A DNA stretch of 64,000 bases from NCBI GenBank assembly GCA_041602035.1, contig JBFIHA010000005.1:62001-126000 (forward strand), read 5' to 3'. The notes below the pieces were generated by a model that saw only the letters and a list, made by a program, of their open reading frames with translations, made no database searches and was not told where the DNA came from. Both the position numbers and the translations under genes were made by a program. Below are positions 24,455 through 32,010 of this stretch, in pieces. Every line of letters starts with the position of its first letter. Position 1 is the stretch's first letter. This DNA comes from JAOTVV01 sp041602035 (GTDB taxonomy: Bacteria; Gemmatimonadota; Gemmatimonadetes; Gemmatimonadales; GWC2-71-9).

Positions 24455-25564
24455 ATGAAGTTCACGATCACACGGGAGCGGTTGCACGAGGGTCTGGTCG
24501 CCGTGGCAGCGAGCGTCCCGACCAAGACGACGCTTCCGGTGTTGGCGAATATCTTGGTCGAGGCACGGGCCGACGGCGTCCGCCTCTCCGGCACGGACTT
24601 GGACATTGCGGTAAGCACGGTCGTGCCGGCCGAGATCGATGCGGAAGGCGCCGTGACGGTTCCGGCCAAGAAGCTGCTCGAGATCGTCCGCGAGCTGCCA
24701 AGCGCCGCGATCCGTCTGGCAAGTTCCGGAGAGCAGCGTGTTGATCTGGAGTGCGGCCGCTCGCGGTTTCGCCTCCTCGGCATCCCTCGGGAGGAGTTCC
24801 CCAACTTCCCTCCAGTGAGCTTCAAGGACAGCTGGTCGGTCACGTCGAGCGACCTGCAGAAGCTCATCAAGCACGTCAGTTTCGCGTCGTCAACCGAAGA
24901 GAGCCGCCCCATCCTGAACGGCGTCCTGTGGGAGCTTCGCAAGGATGTGATGCGGATGGTCGCCACCAACGGCCACCGGTTGGCAAGGATGGACGTGCCC
25001 GTGGCTGGATCGGCACAGGCGGCGGACTTGATCGTGCCTCCCAAGGCGCTGGACCAAGTGGGCCGCCTCTTTGGACCGGCTGACGAACTGGAGATCGCCA
25101 AGAGTGACAACCATCTCGGGTTCCGGACCGGTTCGACGGTCGTCTTCACCCGTCTGATCGAGGGGCCATACCCGAACTACGATCAAGTCATTCCCAAAGA
25201 GAACGACCGGGCGTGCACCGTCGAAAAGGATGCGCTGGCCAGCGCACTGCGCCGGGTGGGCGTTGTGGCGAGCGATCAAACCCATCGGGTCCGCCTTCAG
25301 TTCAGCGGCGGAACGCTGAAGCTCAGCGTGAGTACGCCCGACCTCGGCGAGGCGCAGGACGAGATCGCGGTCACCTATGATGGGGATCCGCTCGAGATCG
25401 GGTTCAACGCCAACTACTTGCTCGAAGTGCTCAAGTACATGCCGACCGGCGAGGTGCGCTTGACGTTCAAGGCCCCGGAGCGAGCCGCCACAGTCGAGCC
25501 CGTCGGCTGGGACGACCCGGCGGCCTACCTCTGTCTGGTGATGCCACTGCGCCTAGTGGATTGA
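24455..25564 (+). CDS. dnaN: DNA polymerase III beta sliding clamp
   Basis: 369 residues from ATG 24455; an upstream in-frame ATG would add five residues to the conserved MKFTITRE start. Seen: three repeated clamp domains, with FRLLGIPREEFPNFPP in the first, VSFASSTEESRPILNGVL opening the second, and the C-terminal pocket-lining ending LCLVMPLRLVD (usual YxVMPMRL). Ring-shaped processivity factor for replication and repair. No recF or gyrB follows, unlike the common dnaA-dnaN-recF order. Confidence 0.97.
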   Translation: MKFTITRERLHEGLVAVAASVPTKTTLPVLANILVEARADGVRLSGTDLDIAVSTVVPAEIDAEGAVTVPAKKLLEIVRELPSAAIRLASSGEQRVDLECGRSRFRLLGIPREEFPNFPPVSFKDSWSVTSSDLQKLIKHVSFASSTEESRPILNGVLWELRKDVMRMVATNGHRLARMDVPVAGSAQAADLIVPPKALDQVGRLFGPADELEIAKSDNHLGFRTGSTVVFTRLIEGPYPNYDQVIPKENDRACTVEKDALASALRRVGVVASDQTHRVRLQFSGGTLKLSVSTPDLGEAQDEIAVTYDGDPLEIGFNANYLLEVLKYMPTGEVRLTFKAPERAATVEPVGWDDPAAYLCLVMPLRLVD

Positions 25565-25604
25565 GCGAGGTCGTGTCCGCAGTGGGTCGCGGCGGACCGG
25601 AGAG

Positions 25605-26441
25605 CTAGAATTGACGACTCGAGACGCCCGTCAGACTCAGGCGCTCGAGTCGTGTCATATCTGCCCCGGCAGGACCCGAGCCGAGCAGCAGGCCCCGATC
25701 CGTGCCGCCCACCACGAGACCCACGACCCACTGTCGGATCCGCAGGTCGCCGTTGAGGTCCATGGTTCCCACGCCGGTCAACGGCAGCGACCCGAACAGG
25801 GAGAGCCGCACGCCAGCGCGGTACGTCATGTCGAACCCTGAAGCGGCTAGGCGTTCGGCGGCGATCATTTCCGCGGCGAGATTGAGATGGGAAGCGAGCA
25901 TACTCACGTCAGCGGCGAGGATGCCGATCAGCGGCTGCTGCACGGTTCGCGGGGTCGGCCGCCCAATATTCCGCAGCACCACGGCAAGGTCCACCGGCAG
26001 CATCGCGGGCCGGTAGCGGATCCCGAGATCGATGCCACGATGCGAAACGTCTTCCACGGGACTGCCCTGGTAGAAACTCAGCGCCGCGCCCAGCGAGCCA
26101 CGCGGAAACGGTAAAGCCAACCCGAACCGCAATGCACTGGTATTGGGATCGGTGTCGAAACGGTCTCGCTGATAGCCCACCGACAGGCCGCGGGAGTTCA
26201 GACCCAGCGTCCATTGCGCGAGGCGCAGTCCTTCGGCCACCGGGCGCTCGAGCACAAACTCTGCCATGACCGAGGCGTCGACGACGGTCGCGAGCCCTGC
26301 CGGATTGACCCACAAGGCTCGCACCTCGTTGGCGGAGGCTGCCAAGAGATAATCAGCCGACCGAGATCGAATGGACTGAGCGGCCGCAGCCTGCAGAGGC
26401 ACCAGGGCGGCGAAGCTGGCTACGGCGAGTCGGCGCAGCAA
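25605..26441 (-). CDS. Outer-membrane beta-barrel-like protein
   Basis: 278 residues. TTG 26441 starts a signal peptide (LRRLAVASFAALVPLQAAAAQ) four bases after the upstream stop. Seen: RSADYLLAASANEVRALWVNPAGLA, an opening often seen in PorV/UPF0164-type barrels, then alternating amphipathic strands (TLGLNSRGLSVGYQRD, LRFGLALPFPRGSLGAALSFYQG, LGIRYRPAM) and no other motif. Inferred: a small outer-membrane barrel. It does not end in Phe by chance alone: the last residue is Phe, as is usual for BAM substrates. Substrate and partner unknown. Confidence 0.65.
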   Translation of the reverse strand: MLRRLAVASFAALVPLQAAAAQSIRSRSADYLLAASANEVRALWVNPAGLATVVDASVMAEFVLERPVAEGLRLAQWTLGLNSRGLSVGYQRDRFDTDPNTSALRFGLALPFPRGSLGAALSFYQGSPVEDVSHRGIDLGIRYRPAMLPVDLAVVLRNIGRPTPRTVQQPLIGILAADVSMLASHLNLAAEMIAAERLAASGFDMTYRAGVRLSLFGSLPLTGVGTMDLNGDLRIRQWVVGLVVGGTDRGLLLGSGPAGADMTRLERLSLTGVSSRQF

Positions 26442-26445
26442 CCGA

Positions 26446-27312
26446 CTACCGGACGACGCGAACGGTGTCGTAGCGGATCTGTGTCACCGGAATCATCGCA
26501 CCCATTGCGGCGACGGTAGCCACCATGTTCGATGTGTCGGCGGTGGTGCCGCCCAGGTAGCGGCCGTCCTGCGCAAGGTACAGCAGCGACCGACGCACGC
26601 CCGACCCGTCGATACCGATATCCATACCGCCCTGCGAGCCCCCGCCGGTGACGGAGTAGTTGGCTACCGCGGAGACCTCGAGTGCTTGGGTGCCGTTGCG
26701 GGCCAACCAGTTGTGAGCCGTAAAGTCGGTCATCGTTTGAATGCCGAGTTCCAAGCCGCTGCTCTCCGTGGTGGTGGTCACGCTGTCGGACCACGTTTGG
26801 CCCGGCGCCAGGCCCCCACTCGGGATGCGCGGGAAGAATCGCTCCATGGCCGTGTTGATCTGCTGGGCGAATTGTCCACCGGTCGCGCTTGCCTGGAAGC
26901 CAAGGATCTCGCCGTCGGCGGCGAGGATCCCGCGGTAGGTGGTTCCAGCGGCCCGCTGGATCTCCTCCTTGGAGATCCCGGCGCCCGCCGGCAGATCCGA
27001 CATTGTCGGGATGGAGTCGAGCGTGATGGTCAGCTGGGAGGCACCCCCGGTCTGCACGGCCGTGGTTGTGATGTAGTACGTCATGTTGAAGTCCACGGTC
27101 TGCACCTGGCCACCGAAATCCTGCTCCGTGTGATTGTACGAGGCGACGGCGTACTCGGCCGTGAACGGTCCGTACGTGAAGCTGCTGGGTGCCGCCGGGG
27201 CCGCGGCGCCGGCGGCCGGCGTTCCGGATGTCGCGCATCCCACCAGCAGTCCCGTGGCCAGGAGAGCGGTGGCGCCTGCCAAACGCTGGTGCCAGGGAGT
27301 CTGCGATCTCAT
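26446..27312 (-). CDS. Lipoprotein of unknown function
   Basis: 288 residues from ATG 27312, which overlaps the preceding stop (ATGA). Seen: a signal ending LLATGLLVGC (lipobox Cys about 26), an Ala/Pro linker, then a beta-rich domain beginning YGPFTAEYAVASYNHTEQDFGGQ, with an acidic SDLPAGAGISKEEIQRAAG segment, and GLAPGQTWSDSV. The pattern recalls DUF6263-like or DUF3108-like periplasmic proteins, but no catalytic residues are visible. Co-transcribed with the barrel-like protein, so an envelope role is likely. Confidence 0.6.
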   Translation of the reverse strand: MRSQTPWHQRLAGATALLATGLLVGCATSGTPAAGAAAPAAPSSFTYGPFTAEYAVASYNHTEQDFGGQVQTVDFNMTYYITTTAVQTGGASQLTITLDSIPTMSDLPAGAGISKEEIQRAAGTTYRGILAADGEILGFQASATGGQFAQQINTAMERFFPRIPSGGLAPGQTWSDSVTTTTESSGLELGIQTMTDFTAHNWLARNGTQALEVSAVANYSVTGGGSQGGMDIGIDGSGVRRSLLYLAQDGRYLGGTTADTSNMVATVAAMGAMIPVTQIRYDTVRVVR

Positions 27313-27554
27313 GTGCCGGTTCCTTCCCGTTGGAGGAGTTCGTCTTTCGTGCGCCCGAACACGGCCACGACGTGACCGCCATCGGCCGTGACCTGCAGGA
27401 GCTTCCATCCCTTGCGCGTCAGTTCGTTGCGCCAGGCGATCAACCGCTGCCATCGTTGCTCGGAGGTTCGAAGGACCCGTAACTCCGCGACGTCCTCCCA
27501 CGCAGGTGGGTAGGGCCGAGCGGCATCTCCGGGCGTCGGTCGGGCAGGTGGCAT
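27309..27554 (-). CDS. Small cytosolic protein, unknown
   Basis: 81 residues, ATG at 27554. Seen: no signal peptide; residues 20-75 contain WEDVAELRVLRTSEQRWQRL and RNELTRKGWKLLQVTADGG, then a strand HVVAVFGRTKDEL. The 'helix-GWKLLQ-strand' end resembles small DUF4177-type proteins. Start-stop overlap with the lipoprotein gene supports it being expressed and coupled. No function can be given. Confidence 0.6.
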   Translation of the reverse strand: MPPARPTPGDAARPYPPAWEDVAELRVLRTSEQRWQRLIAWRNELTRKGWKLLQVTADGGHVVAVFGRTKDELLQREGTGT

Positions 27555-27601
27555 GCAGTTGACGTTCCTGGACGCGGCTTCATACCCAATCGCGACCCGA
27601 G

Positions 27602-27980
27602 TGGTCCGGAGTGGCGGAGCCGTAAGCCGAGTTCTGTTCGGCGGCGAGCCGCCGGACGGTCATCTCTCTTGGGTGCCGGTCGCCCGACACCTCGTGCGGC
27701 CTACCCGCGGCTGAAAGCGGTCCGGGCCGGACCTCACCGCCTATTTGGCCTTGCTCCGACTGGGGGTTGCCGTGCCACGCCTGTTGCCAGGCGCGCGGTG
27801 GGCTCTTACCCCACCTTTTCACCCTTACCCGTCTCGCGACGGGCGGTGTGTTTTCTGTGGCCCTGTCCGTCGCCTTGCGGCGCCCAGGTGTTACCTGGCA
27901 GCCTGCCCTGTGGAGCTCGGACTTTCCTCGACCCGTCTCGTGGACGAGCCGCGACCGCCCCGCTCCGCCACTCCCGACCA
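27602..27980 (-). ncRNA. rnpB: RNase P RNA (bacterial type A)
   Basis: About 379 bases, minus strand. Seen on the minus strand: terminal helix P1 with TGGTC-GGAGTGGCGGAGC pairing to GCTCCGCCACTCC-GACCA at the other end; conserved 5' block GAGGAAAGTCCGAGCTCC then ACAGGGCAGG; central GGTAAGGGTGAAAAGGTG; and the 3' block AGAACTCGGCTTACGG with GAGAGATGACCGTC. Catalytic RNA that trims tRNA 5' leaders with RnpA. Ends are set by P1 pairing and are good to a few bases. Confidence 0.97.
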
Positions 27981-28097
27981 GTAAGATAGCCGGGTCCATG
28001 CGAGTTGCCAGCAGCCTCACGGTAGTGTTGCGGGGCTGTTGAACGCTGGTTGAGGACACGGCGCTAGCGTGGGGCGTCGCATGAAGCGGGGACGCCG

Positions 28098-28952
28098 ATG
28101 CTCGAGCAGGTTTGTCCAGTGGTCACGACGGTGGTCGATCCTACCGATCGCTCCCGTCTCGACGCGGGCTCGCACGGTCGCTTCCAGCCGTTGCACACCG
28201 AGACGGTCTCCGATGCCATCCGCGCGGTGCGGGAGCGGCCAGTCAACACGGTGCTCATATCGCCGCGGCGCGTCGATCGCGCGCAACTCCCCACGGTGAC
28301 ATCACTCGTGCGCGAGTTCCCAGGGGTGGCGACGGTGGCGGTAGTGTGCCGCCCGGTGCCTGAGCCCCCAGGGCAACTCCTCGCGCTCGGTGCCTGTGGG
28401 GTGCGGCGGGTGCTCGACCTGAGTGGACGGGACGGGTGGCGCGAGTTGCGGGCACTGGTCGCCGACGCGGCCACGCCGACTACCGGCCATATCCTCGCCG
28501 GCATGCTGCCCGCCCTGGTCGATGCCTCACCCGACAGTCGTCGCTTCTTCGAACTGACCGTGCGGCTGGCGCCCACGACGGTGTCGGTGCGCGCGCTGAC
28601 CCGGCGGCTCGGGGTCGGATCGAGCACCCTCATGTCGAGGTTCTTCCGCGCCGGCCTCCCGTCCCCGAAGCGGTACCTCGCCGGAATTCGGCTACTGTAC
28701 GCCGCCGGCCTGCTCGCATCACCCGGCTTCGCAATTGCCGACGTCGCATACCGGCTGGAGTACTCCTCGCCGCAGAGTTTCGGTCGCCACCTGCGATCGG
28801 TCTTGGGTATCACCGCGGTCGATTTCCGCCGCCGGTATGCGTTTGACGTGGCGCTCGCGGACTTCGTCGCGCGTCTGATCACCCCGTTTCGGGAAACGTT
28901 CCGGACGTTCCGGCCCCTTCATCACGGGGTGGCGGACCTCGGACACCGCTGA
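28098..28952 (+). CDS. AraC-type regulator with a degenerate receiver-like N-terminus
   Basis: 284 residues, ATG at 28098 with an AGCGGGGA upstream. Seen: residues 1-125 have the rhythm of a response-regulator receiver (VVTTVVDPTD, IRAVRERPVNTVLISP, LVREFPGVATVAVV, LGACGVRRVLDL) but the phospho-acceptor Asp position reads LISP; residues about 170-265 are two AraC helix-turn-helix motifs (LGVGSSTLMSRFFRAG and IADVAYRLEYSSPQSFGRHL). Known: AraC HTH pairs bind promoter DNA. Inferred: regulation independent of phosphorylation. Targets unknown. Confidence 0.8.
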   Translation: MLEQVCPVVTTVVDPTDRSRLDAGSHGRFQPLHTETVSDAIRAVRERPVNTVLISPRRVDRAQLPTVTSLVREFPGVATVAVVCRPVPEPPGQLLALGACGVRRVLDLSGRDGWRELRALVADAATPTTGHILAGMLPALVDASPDSRRFFELTVRLAPTTVSVRALTRRLGVGSSTLMSRFFRAGLPSPKRYLAGIRLLYAAGLLASPGFAIADVAYRLEYSSPQSFGRHLRSVLGITAVDFRRRYAFDVALADFVARLITPFRETFRTFRPLHHGVADLGHR

Positions 28953-28978
28953 GGGCGTTCGGTTCGGCAAGAGGGAGA

Positions 28979-29587
28979 TCAGGCGCGCGACGACGTTGAA
29001 TCGAGTTCGTGGGTGGGTGGGAGGCCGAGATCGCCGAGCGAGAGCAACGAGCGGAGCGGAACACCGGCGCCTTCGATGGTCTCCCGTCCACCCTCCTCCC
29101 GATCCACCAGCGCGAGCACGCCGAGTACGCGGCCCCCTTCCGCGCCCACCGCGTCAATCGCCCGCACCGCGGACTGTCCGGTCGTCACCACGTCTTCCAC
29201 TACCACGACGGTCGCACCGGGCCGGAAACAGCCCTCGATTCGCCGCCCAGCTCCGTGGGCCTTGGCTTCCTTGCGCACCGTGAAGGCATCGATGACCGGC
29301 GGAACGGCGCGGCTCGCGCGGGCAATGGCGTACGCTACGGGATCGGCACCGAGCGTGAGCCCCCCAACCAACGACGGTGTCCAGCCCACTCGTCGAATGA
29401 GGGCCAGGCCCAGCTCGCCGACGAGCTCCAAACCGGCGGCTGACATGGTCGTCTTGCGCGCGTCGATGTAGTACGTCGATTCGCGCCCGGAGGCGAGCGT
29501 AAACCGGCCGATCGAGACCGACTGTCGCCTCATGAGCCGCGCGAGGGCATCCAACCGATCCGAGGAGGCGTCTTCCACAGTCCCCAT
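28979..29587 (-). CDS. pyrE: Orotate phosphoribosyltransferase
   Basis: 202 residues from ATG 29587; a TTG directly before it is the alternative. Seen: GRFTLASGRESTYYIDARKT at the N-terminus, the substrate loop VRKEAKAHG, and the PRPP motif VVVVEDVVTTGQSA (about 120-133). Known reaction: orotate plus PRPP to OMP in pyrimidine synthesis. There is no obvious Shine-Dalgarno; instead a 9-bp inverted repeat of TAG triplets lies 11 bases upstream (see below). The kinase gene ends 42 bases before it on the same strand. Confidence 0.94.
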   Translation of the reverse strand: MGTVEDASSDRLDALARLMRRQSVSIGRFTLASGRESTYYIDARKTTMSAAGLELVGELGLALIRRVGWTPSLVGGLTLGADPVAYAIARASRAVPPVIDAFTVRKEAKAHGAGRRIEGCFRPGATVVVVEDVVTTGQSAVRAIDAVGAEGGRVLGVLALVDREEGGRETIEGAGVPLRSLLSLGDLGLPPTHELDSTSSRA

Positions 29588-29597
29588 CAAGGAGTTG

Positions 29598-29621
29598 TAG
29601 TAGTAGTAATAGCTACTACTA
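29598..29621 (-). repeat. Triplet-built inverted repeat in the pyrE leader
   Basis: TAGTAGTAG-TAATAG-CTACTACTA on the plus strand: a perfect 9-bp inverted repeat with a 6-base loop, made wholly of TAG/CTA triplets, in the 42-base spacer between the kinase stop and the pyrE start. In the pyrE transcript it forms an AU-rich stem-loop 11 bases before the start codon. Confidence 0.8.
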
Positions 29622-29629
29622 TCCGTCTG

Positions 29630-30568
29630 TCACGCCCTCGTGTCTTTTCGACTCTTGAGCAGGGATTTCATCTTGCCCAGAAGGCCGTCAGCCGGCACGG
29701 AGGTTCCGGGGCCCTCACCGGTCGCCCCGCTCGAGACCGCCTGGCGCAAGTCCTCGGCGAACGCCTCCACGCTCTCGTGTCGCTCCTTGGGATCGCGCGA
29801 CAGGGCTTGCATGATGGCCGCTTCGACCGCTGGCGGGAAGCGCAGCCCGGAGACGGCGAGGTTGAGCGGGATGGGATCCTGCGTCAGGAGCTGCTGGAAC
29901 AGTTCGCGCGGCGTGCGCCCTGGAAACGGGTGAACGCCGGTCAGGAGATAGTAGGCGATGGTGCCGAGGCTGTAGGTATCTGCCGCTTCGTCCACGAGGG
30001 CGCCCGAAAGGGCTTCGGGGGCCACGTAGTTCAGCGTCCCGACAAAGAACCCCGTGCGGGTGAGTCGCTCAGCTTCGTCGAGTTCGGCATCGCGCGCAAT
30101 CCCGAAATCGAGGAGTTTCACGGCCTTCGTCTTCGGATCGTAGATGATGTTCTCGGGTTTCAAGTCCCGGTGGATGATGCCTTCGGCATGCGTGGCTGCC
30201 ATCCCGCCAGCGAGCTGCGAGATGATGTGGGCCGTGAGCTGCGGAGCCAAGCGTCCCGTACGGTGTACGAAGGCGGAGAGGGGCTCGCCTTCGGCCCACT
30301 CGAGGGCCAGGTAGTAGAGGCTGTCCAACTCGCCGTAGTCATGTGTGCGGATGACGGCCTCGTGGCGGACGCGTGAGCCATACCCCGCCTCTCGCAGGAA
30401 CCGCTTGACGGCTGTCGGGTCTTTGCGCATGCGTTCCTTGAGGATCTTGACCGCACACGTCCCACGCTCGGGATGATCGGCCCGGTAGACGGTGGCGGTG
30501 CCACCCTCGCCCACGCGGTCCAGCAAGCGGTAGCCGGCGATCGTGCGCCCAGTGAGGTTCTCTGCCAT
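29630..30568 (-). CDS. Hanks-type serine/threonine protein kinase
   Basis: 312 residues from ATG 30568, the start of MAENLTGRTIAGYRLLDRVG; the frame extends upstream but only with Arg/Pro-rich noise. Seen: glycine loop GEGGTATV (20-27), Lys41, catalytic HRDLKPEN (133-140), DFG (154-156), activation segment with FVGTLNYVAPE. The kinase domain ends near 275, then a linker and a basic tail LLGKMKSLLKSRKD. No transmembrane segment or sensor domain, so a soluble kinase, perhaps membrane-associated through the amphipathic tail. Divergent from the GWxTD lipoprotein gene. Confidence 0.92.
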   Translation of the reverse strand: MAENLTGRTIAGYRLLDRVGEGGTATVYRADHPERGTCAVKILKERMRKDPTAVKRFLREAGYGSRVRHEAVIRTHDYGELDSLYYLALEWAEGEPLSAFVHRTGRLAPQLTAHIISQLAGGMAATHAEGIIHRDLKPENIIYDPKTKAVKLLDFGIARDAELDEAERLTRTGFFVGTLNYVAPEALSGALVDEAADTYSLGTIAYYLLTGVHPFPGRTPRELFQQLLTQDPIPLNLAVSGLRFPPAVEAAIMQALSRDPKERHESVEAFAEDLRQAVSSGATGEGPGTSVPADGLLGKMKSLLKSRKDTRA

Positions 30569-30636
30569 GGCAAGTCGGAAAAGGTAAGCGTCACCTCCGG
30601 AGGTCTGCAAGCTTGGCACCACTCGTGTCACCGAAA

Positions 30637-32010
30637 ATGACGACGTTCGGGACTCGCGTCTGGTTGGTCGCGGCGGTGTTCGGGCTGTCGAGTTGCGGAT
30701 CATGGCAACGCGTGGGCAGCGCGCCGCCGGCCCCGGATGCGAGCGCGTACGTGCCCCGCCTGTTCGATCGCACGACGGTCTATCGGGACATGGGTCTGCT
30801 CGCGGCCGAGGAGCCACTCCCGTTCGTGGCGAGCGTACGGTTCCTAGCTGGGGCGTCGCCGGATGAGACCGTGACCTTGGTGGGAATCTCACTGACCAAC
30901 AAGGCGCTGTCGTTCCGGCGCGCGGGCAGCGTGTTCGAAGCCGGCTATCGAGTCGAGATCGCGTTCCGCCGAGACGGGGGACTGATCGCAGAGCATGCGG
31001 ACGACCAGGTGGTTCGTGTGGAACGGTTCCCGGAAACCCAGCGCGCCGACGAGAGCGTCGTCTACCAGCAATTCCTGTTGGTGACCCCGGGCGACGCCGA
31101 GATCACCATCGCGGTGCGGGATCAGGGGGGAAGCACTTACGGCCACACCACCGGTCGGGTGAGCGTGCCCCGGCTCGAAGGGACGGGGCTGTCCTCACTG
31201 GTGCCGGTCTATCGCGGGGCCAGGCGGTCGGCGGCCTCCGAGTTTCCCGACGTGGTCGTGAATCCCAGCGCCACTGTGCCGTACGGCACTGACACGCTAC
31301 GGCTTTTCGTCGAAGCTTATGGGACCGCGCCCGGGGCGAGCGTCGCCGTCCGGGCCTTGGTGCGAGAGCCGGAGTCCGTGGAGGTGTGGCGTGATACGGT
31401 GCGGGTCGATCAAGGAGGACCGCTCACCTCGTTCCTGCTCGCCGTCCGCCCCGAGCTGCTGCCCATGGGGGAGTTGCTGTTCGAAGCGACCGTGTCCGGG
31501 GGACGAGATACCGTGAAGACTCCAGTGCTCGTGGCCTTCTCCGATCAATGGGCGGTCGCGAATTTCGACGAGACGCTGTCCTTGCTGCGGTACTTCGGCC
31601 AGGACGAGGCTTTGGTGCAGCTGCGCGACGCCCCGCCAGTGGAGCGTCCAGCGCTGTGGCAGGCGTTCTGGCAGGCCACAGACCCCAATCCGCTGACACC
31701 CGAGCATGAGGCGCTGGACATCTACTTTGCGCGACTCCAGGAAGCGAACGACCGGTTTCACGAAGGCGCGGAACCGGGCTGGCTCACCGATCGCGGCGAG
31801 GTCTTCGCCACGCTCGGTCCGCCCGACGAGATCTTCGACTCGAGTTCAGACCTTCAGGATCGCGGCATTCGCCTGATCCGCTGGGTGTTTACCTCCGATC
31901 GGGTCACGCTCGATTTCGTGGACGAGACGGGATTCGGACAATTCCGACTCACGCAACGCTCCCGCGCGGACTACATGATTGCGTTGAACCGTTTGCGCCG
32001 GGGGACGTAG
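30637..32010 (+). CDS. GWxTD-domain lipoprotein
   Basis: 457 residues. ATG 30637 gives a compact lipoprotein signal (TFGTRVWLVAAVFGLSSC, lipobox Cys); a TTG at 30613 would lengthen it by eight. Seen: beta-sandwich-like middle part (60-330), the lead-in FWQATDPNPLTPEHEALDIY (about 345-365) and the canonical motif GWLTDRGEVFATLGPPDE (about 385-402). Known: GWxTD proteins are of unknown function and frequent in Gemmatimonadota. It abuts the lytic transglycosylase gene with no spacer, which suggests an envelope or wall role. Confidence 0.88.
   Translation: MTTFGTRVWLVAAVFGLSSCGSWQRVGSAPPAPDASAYVPRLFDRTTVYRDMGLLAAEEPLPFVASVRFLAGASPDETVTLVGISLTNKALSFRRAGSVFEAGYRVEIAFRRDGGLIAEHADDQVVRVERFPETQRADESVVYQQFLLVTPGDAEITIAVRDQGGSTYGHTTGRVSVPRLEGTGLSSLVPVYRGARRSAASEFPDVVVNPSATVPYGTDTLRLFVEAYGTAPGASVAVRALVREPESVEVWRDTVRVDQGGPLTSFLLAVRPELLPMGELLFEATVSGGRDTVKTPVLVAFSDQWAVANFDETLSLLRYFGQDEALVQLRDAPPVERPALWQAFWQATDPNPLTPEHEALDIYFARLQEANDRFHEGAEPGWLTDRGEVFATLGPPDEIFDSSSDLQDRGIRLIRWVFTSDRVTLDFVDETGFGQFRLTQRSRADYMIALNRLRRGT

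Noticed and set aside
29595..29625. CRISPR or microsatellite array
   Set aside because: Only one inverted pair of triplet runs; no spaced repeats anywhere in the window.
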